From Asterias rubens (taxonomy: Eukaryota; Echinodermata; Asteroidea; Forcipulatida; Asteriidae): 64,000 nt of DNA. Shown piece after piece: positions 58,330-64,000 of this stretch. The stretch covers positions 20,487,685 through 20,551,684 of the forward strand of contig NC_047063.1 in NCBI RefSeq assembly GCF_902459465.1, given 5' to 3'. Every line of letters starts with the position of its first letter. The first letter of the stretch is position 1. Position numbers and translations under genes: made by a program. Below the pieces are notes generated by a model that ran no database searches, was not told the origin of the DNA, and saw nothing but the letters and a program-made list of their open reading frames with translations.

Positions 58330-58700
58330 AAGATTAATAATAATAATTACACAGCATTTATAAAGGCGCACTAAATCTGCTGTAAAACCATTCAAATGCG
58401 CCAATCAAGATGGAAAAGAGGGAATTCTCAAGTGTTAGGGAAAGCAAGTGTGAACAGGTGTGTCTTGAGTTGCTGCTAAAAGATGGAGATGTTATGCATT
58501 TCCCTGAGGTTTTCAGGGAGTAAATTCCAGAGCCTGGGTGCTGTAATGGAAAAACCCCTGATTGGAATGCTTGACCTTGTGACTTGTTCTGAGTGAGCTG
58601 ACAACAGCAACTGAGTCCAGCTCTGGTGTTTCTTTTCAGAGAGTGTGGGTTCGAGTCCCAGTGACACTTGTGTCCTACAAGCAACACATTGTGCTCAGTT
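58330..58700 (-). mobile_element. Non-LTR retrotransposon 3' remnant
   Basis: A minus frame reads RSSIPIRGFSITAPRLWNLL then PENLREMHNISIF, followed after a stop by LKTHLFTLAF. The pattern (S.APRLWN.LP......I..FK..LKTHLF) is typical of the C-terminal end of RTE/L2/CR1-type polyproteins. It is followed by GCGCCTTTATAAATGCTGTG and a (TTA)n tail. It carries a stop and is not functional. Confidence 0.7.
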
Positions 58701-59076
58701 TTTTGGATGGGACGTACATGTACATGTATGTACAATGTACATGTAAAGCCATTGGTCCGGTGTGTTTTGTATGCATAAAGAACCACAGCCACAGCCACAG
58801 CACCTTGTAAACATTACACGGTGCAACATGTACATTTTCATGTGGTCTTACTCTCATACTTCAAAATGTACTCTACAATACTGAAGTAGGAAAAAACTGA
58901 ATGTTGAGGCGCCTTGAGCGTCACTGAGTGACGGATATGAGCACTATAAAGAAGCCACTATTATTATTATGAACACATGCTTTTTGGGTCTACATTTGTA
59001 CCTCTGTACATACAGACCTTCTAAATCCTTCATTTAGGCAAAGAGGACATTGTGTCACTTCCTCATACGCCTCTCT

Positions 59077-59215
59077 TAATATTTATGCATGAGGTACGTC
59101 ACAATGCTAACTCAAAACGAGGCGATGGGCGCAGCCACTGCGAGTGATGGCGGAAGTGCGCCCATAGCCTCATTTTGGGTAAGAATTATGACGCCATGCA
59201 TTTAAGTATTCTCTA
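59077..59215. mobile_element. Palindromic MITE of about 140 bp
   Basis: CAAAACGAGGCGATGGGCGCA pairs with TGCGCCCATAGCCTCATTTTG. The outer ATGCATGAGGTACGTCA pairs loosely with TGACGCCATGCAT. Confidence 0.75.
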
Positions 59216-59389
59216 AACAGTGGTTCACTGGACAAATTTAAGTTAAACACTTGAGGACTTCGCTCCAAGTTTTGAAAAGCATCTTAATTTGAATGTATGG
59301 ACAAGAGCAAAAGCGTAGGGACCAGTGAATTGACAAGCTAACTGGTCCTGTTGCCTAGTCCATGCAGTCACTGAAAACTGAACAACTGA

Positions 59390-59573
59390 AGGGCAAACCC
59401 TCATTATGGTCACTTCAGACCTGCCTCCATGCCCCTGGTCATTCATTGCCTTGGTGCCATTGAAATGGACAGTAGAAATTTACAAAATCCTCATACATTA
59501 GGGTGCCCTTTACCTAAGAGAAAATGCCTTGGTGCTCTTGCCCTTTCCAAAACGAAGCATACAGGCCTAGTAA
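59390..59573 (-). mobile_element. CAGG-ended element, reverse and truncated copy
   Basis: Reading minus, CAGGCCTGTATGCTTCGTTT then GGGCAAGAGCACCAAGGCAT then ACCAGGGGCATGGAGGCAGG. The terminal CAGGCCTGATAC end is missing. Confidence 0.75.
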
Positions 59574-61019
59574 CTCAAACCCAAACTGTTGCACTCTGAT
59601 TATGATGGTATGAAGTCAGACTTTGATGTGTCCAGAATGGTTATAGGTAAAGGGCTAATTAGTGACCCAAGGGAGATGGCAATATATCGTCCTTAATCAC
59701 TTCCCTTATGACTAATCACAGCTGCTATAACAATACAATCTAACTTTAGTGATCAGAATATCACCTGCCATTCTTTAGTTTTATTCCAGGCAGATACTAT
59801 ACTAGACTTGTGGACAAGTCGTTATTGGTCTGTTGTGCTGAGATAGTTCAGTCAAGGTGATGGCAACATGATTCAGGTTTCCCCGTTAAAATACTGCCAT
59901 TGCTAATGTAGATCACTGCTCACTCGCGTGAAGCTGCTGGCTGAAGATTGGACCGTAGTCGTGATAGGCGAGAAAATCGCCAGTGTAACGGGATTAATGG
60001 CAGAATCCCGGCGAGAGTCGGAACGCTATCACCTGCGACAGACATTTAACGACTTGTTCACAAGTCTAGGTAGATAAGGAGAGATTACAACCGCTAAAGT
60101 TATTTGTATATAACAACGGAGTCTTGTGTTGCAAATGCTGCAATAAGGAACTCAAGGTGCTGAAAAAATATATAAAGATCAATAAAAGATAAAAGAATGA
60201 TAATTTGTTTACCTGACGCAATAAAAACAAATGGAATCAGAAACTAAATTACAAGTCATACAGGAAAAGAGCCACATACGTTGGTTTTATAGGTAACTCT
60301 AGAAAGTCTCTCGAATACTAATCACACAAAAAGAGCCACAAGGAAGCGATTCTATTGATTGATAAACTAAATAACTGATGTCAGAAGACAACGGTCACAT
60401 TTCACATCGCACAATTTCAGTTCAATTACAGAAATAATACCTATGATTGAAATTCAATAAATGAAAGAATCTCGCAAACGAATACCTCTGTTGATAGGAA
60501 ACAAAACTAAATTCTCATTTCATTATCTCGATAGTCTGCGCATCCTGCACTCTTTGATGCAGTACAGTCCCATTCCAGCAAAAGGACAAGTACACATGAA
60601 GTAATTGTAAACCTTTAGATCCAGACGCAGCTGTATATACACAAGGTTCCGCCTAGGAGTAGGAGTTCTTTAGTGGCTAAAGGGAGGGGGGGGGGGGGGG
60701 TGGGTAGCGGCAAAGGCAGTAGCAGGCAAAGTCAAAGGTCACTACAGAAATTGTACTTTTCCTTTGATCAGTTATATGGAAACTGAAAAGCGAACACAAA
60801 AGGTCTCCATAGTGGAATTTGAAAAACAGGGGTGCTACACAAGGACATTTCTGTACAACATCTACAGATGAGAGGTTCTTAGCTACACATACAGGAACAA
60901 AGAAGAGACGTTTTAACTTCTCCATTTCAGCGAGCGATTCACAATTATTATAATAATTATTCATAATTTTTAAGATTCCGTTAACATGTTTTAAAAAGCT
61001 TTTCTGACAGATTGATTTT

Positions 61020-61545
61020 TCTCCATGCATGAAATCCACTGAATAATTTTATCACTGTTGGATTTTCATTCAAATAAATCTACAATATCACGATTACCGA
61101 GAAATTCAAAAAGTGCACCACTGACAGAAACCTTTAGAAAAGCATTCAGACAAATTCACTGTCTTCAATCTAACATTGTTGCATTTCAATTTCCAAGCAT
61201 ACATTCCATGAAATCCACTGAATAACAAGTACAGAATGGATATTCATTAAAATCAAGAATATCGAGATTACCGAGAAATTAAAAAAAGGGTCACCAGACG
61301 CATTTAGACAAAGTCTTTTTAATCTAACATTGTTGCATTTTAATTTCCAAGCATGCATGAAATTCACTGAATAATTTAACCTGTACACATTTAAATTACA
61401 GCTGGATTTTCATTCAAATCAAGAACACCCTATTAGGCCTACCGAGAAATGAAAAAAAGTGTCACCACAGGAAAATTACATGTAGAAAGGCATTCAGACA
61501 AAGTCGCTAATGACACTGTTTTCTTTCTTCAATCAAAATTATGAC
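61020..61545. repeat. Tandem repeat of about 175 bp, three diverged copies
   Basis: ACCGAGAAAT recurs at about 61096, 61269 and 61441. CATGAAATCCACTGAATAA recurs at about 61029, 61208 and 61357. ATTTCAATTTCCAAGCAT and TCTAACATTGTTGCATTT also recur. Confidence 0.85.
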
Positions 61546-61713
61546 CTACTGTACATTGGTACACGTCAACCAAAATCCGATCTAATCCAACCATTTAATC
61601 CATGATGACTTCTCTCCCATCAGTCACCCATATTAACCTAATTCTTTTTCCTTGAATCCCAACAGACCTTAAAGCTTATTTTTGCTGCTAACTTTCTGGC
61701 ATCGCTTTCCAAC

Positions 61714-61925
61714 TCACTTGAGTATTGGGAATCTTGATTGGTTTGTGGTGAATGTGTCAATGTGGATTGAGTCAGAGTGCTTGTAGAGAGGAAACCCTTG
61801 CTTTGGCTGAGCGGGTTAACGCCAATACTGGTTAATGCTCTAGACATGCTAGATGGTTTTAGCGGCAATTCCCTTACCATCAAGTACTGCTGTACTTGGG
61901 AAAGGGTCGAGGTAAACAAATTCAT
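61714..61925 (-). CDS. Weak candidate exon, Ser/Thr-rich
   Basis: The frame MNLFTSTLSQVQQYLMVREL through VNPLSQSKGFLSTSTLTQST stays open for 95 codons. A GTGAGT donor lies after CAATACTCAA (about 61714) and a GTAAGG donor after CAGTACTTGATG (about 61880). No family is recognised and the acceptor side is poor. It could be a real exon of an unrelated gene or chance. Confidence 0.2.
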
Positions 61926-62398
61926 AATATTACTAATACACAGTGCTTTGCAGACCTAAAGGGCGTCTACAGGTATGAAGACCTATATTTGGAATTATAA
62001 GACCCTATTTAGTACATTGTACTTTCACCTTGCAAAAATGATACATGTGCTGTGGGCTGTGATGATGCAAACTTTATGCAGCCAACCATGCCAGAAACAC
62101 TGAGGCGTACCTCCTTCTCTTTTATACGATTAATGACTGGGTTCTTTTACATTTATTCCAAAAAACACAGGACCTACACACTGTACATGGGGGTATGTAC
62201 TGTTTTCAACTCATCTGAAGGACGAAGCAGTAATGGTGAGAAGTCTTACTTGGTGCCAAGAAGGGATTCGAACCTACACTCTGTTGATCAGAAACACAAG
62301 TGCATCCAGGAATTGGTCGCCCAGCCACAACACACCAAGTTGGCTTGAGCCTCCATGTACATTCATGTACACTATTCGTAAACATTACAGGGCTTGTG

Positions 62399-62588
62399 CA
62401 GGCCTGTGTGCCTCATTTTTTAAAAGGGCAAGGGCACCAAGGCATTTTCTCCTTGGTGAAGGGAATTGTAAGGGAAAATGAGGAAATTGTAAATTTCTAC
62501 TGGAGCATTTTAAGGGAAGGGCAACAAGGCAATGACCAGAGGACATAGAGGCAATCGCCTTTGTTGCCTCCTTGAGGTATCAGGCCTG
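62399..62588 (+). mobile_element. CAGG-ended non-autonomous element, intact copy
   Basis: CAGGCCTGTGTGCCTCATTT at the left and GAGGTATCAGGCCTG at the right. Direct repeats CTTGTG at 62393-62398 and 62589-62594 flank it. The interior GGGCAAGGGCACCAAGGCAT is shared with the other copies. Confidence 0.85.
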
Positions 62589-64000
62589 CTTGTGATACGG
62601 ATTGGTACTTATAGCAGGCTTTGAATTAAAAACAGAGGCCTCTGTTTTCCCCCGTCTTGGCCTCAGTGTTCAATCAACAGACTCCCGTAGACTTTAAGAT
62701 TTTTTGTTAGATGTGCCATTTGCAAAAAGAAAATGGACTTGCCCTCACAAAGTTGACATTACAAGCCTGTTGTAAATATACAACCTGTTGTACACAATGT
62801 AAATACAGGTACACGTACTAAGGAAAACGAACTTGCCCTATCAAAGATGTCATCATAATACATGTAAGCCCATGTACAATGTTTGTAGACTGAACACTGT
62901 ATTGGTGGTAGTTTGGGCAAAACTCTGGTACAGTTATAAAATATCCAGTAGGCTACAGTGTTTCACCTTTGCAGTTTTGGAAGAATTCAGTGGCCATCAT
63001 ACACGCTGCCAACTGCCAACGCTGCCAATCTCCCCCCCCCCCAACCCAACCTTTTAATTTAATCCACTTCTTTTTCAACCTGAGTAAAGCTCGGCAACGT
63101 CAAGCCAAGGCAGACCAGAAAGCTATTAATTGGATCTGCATAACATTGCCCAAGGCAACTTTCTCGACGAACCTGACCTGACGAACATCACGCATACAGA
63201 TGTTTCATCTGCATTCCCACAGGTAAACTGTGTACATGAACCCAAATGCCCCTTAAAGGCGAGTCAGTATTGACATTTAAATGAGAGCCAATGACATGAA
63301 TGAGAGCCAAACCGAGGCTGAGAGGGAATTTGCTAGACCTGACGAGCATGACACCTATAATTGTATACGTATGGTAAACATGGTATAGATTTGATATGCA
63401 CTACAATTCTTCCTACATTGTAACTCTTATGCCCTACCACGTCAAAATTAGGCCCCAAATAAAAAGCACCAATGTTGGGACAAGTATTGTACATTGTTTG
63501 TATTTTTTTAGGCTTGGAATTACACAGAAGCTACAGAGGCCATGGCCTGCACTGTGGCCCCTCCTGGCCTTGATGCCCCTTCAAATGTTTTTCATAGACT
63601 TTTCAGATGGAAAATGAAAATGGCCTTGCCCTCTTAAAAAGTAAAATTGTAGGCATCATGTTTAATGTTAAAAATATAAAATACGTCAGTCAGTGTGGCA
63701 GTCATTGCAAATCCGATGCAGTACTCTCTTTCACTGTGTTGCATTTGCCAAGTGTACATGCGCACCCCCCCCCCCCCCCCCCCCTTTGTAAGGTTAAATC
63801 CCCAGTGCCAGAGCCTCGAGCCCCGAAATTTACAAAACAATCCTAGATTTGGAATGTAGTCTATAGACATGATAATAGTGTGAAGAACATCTGTACTGGT
63901 TTTTAAAAAGAGTAAATTTATAATAAATGTAGTAGTTCTACATAGTTTACAAGAGACATTGAAAATAGGATGCAGTACACACTACTCAATCGAATACTGT

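Larger units (their letters stand above)
57270..64000. other. Probable TUSC2 intron 1 and beyond; repeats and one weak exon candidate
   Basis: No exon of a known family was found. Besides listed repeats, 58095-58330 has two CTACAAGATGGC motifs in a GC-richer setting. Long G/C runs lie at 60687-60700 and 63765-63784. Confidence 0.45.

Noticed and set aside
60020-60130. Possible TUSC2 first exon ending CGCAG then GTGATAG on minus
   Set aside because: The phase would fit, but there is no ATG in frame and the residues do not resemble the TUSC2 N-terminus.
63760-63785. Long C run (and G runs at 4160, 7365, 24465, 60687) as possible G-quadruplex signals
   Set aside because: Simple homopolymers common in this genome, with no association to a gene feature in the window.

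Overview
This is a window of animal nuclear DNA. Its genes are split by introns with GT/AG borders. Recognisable products are metazoan families: a FAM120-like coactivator, a SLC37A3-type transporter, a FAM185A-like protein, WASH complex subunit 1 and TUSC2. Introns and spacers are AT-rich and packed with short inverted-repeat transposons, minisatellites and LINE tails. The gene set and repeat style suggest a marine invertebrate deuterostome. An echinoderm, possibly a sea star, is my best guess, but the sequence alone does not prove it. There is no bacterial operon, CRISPR array or phage.

Layout from left to right. Positions 1-6491: first coding exon of a FAM120A/B/C homologue on the minus strand, whose other exons appear to lie off the left edge. 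Positions 12269-24072: a complete 14-exon SLC37A3 homologue on minus (486 residues). Positions 26074-34666: a complete 7-exon FAM185A homologue on minus (463 residues). Positions 36115-39670: a complete WASHC1 gene on plus (three coding exons, 472 residues, plus a probable non-coding first exon ending at 35098), head-to-head with FAM185A. Positions 43653-45008: an amidase-signature enzyme of 451 residues on minus with no intron in its coding region, the best candidate here for a horizontally acquired gene. Positions 46598-47581: a likely small two-exon gene on minus. Positions 55676-57269: the last two coding exons of a TUSC2 homologue on minus, whose first exon is probably beyond the right edge.

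The exon models of SLC37A3, FAM185A, WASHC1 and TUSC2 were assembled by hand. Each junction was checked for GT and AG and for codon phase, and the joined frames stay open to a stop. The genes do not form a pathway. WASH acts on endosomal actin, SLC37A3 is an endomembrane sugar-phosphate-family carrier, FAM185A is a beta-helix-like protein with a possible mitochondrial leader, and TUSC2 is a mitochondrial-associated tumour-suppressor family member.

The rest is mostly mobile and tandem DNA. The richest material is (i) two miniature transposon families that target TTAA, one of which has a paralogous empty site in this same window, and members of the other stacked end to end at a shared TTAA; (ii) a small CAGG-ended element with 6-bp target duplications, caught inside one of those transposons; (iii) a 1.15-kb foldback element with an open spacer; (iv) a miniature higher-order-repeat array in a FAM185A intron; and (v) paired hairpins 40 nt past a FAM185A donor site. 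I did not find evidence for a wholly new multi-gene system.
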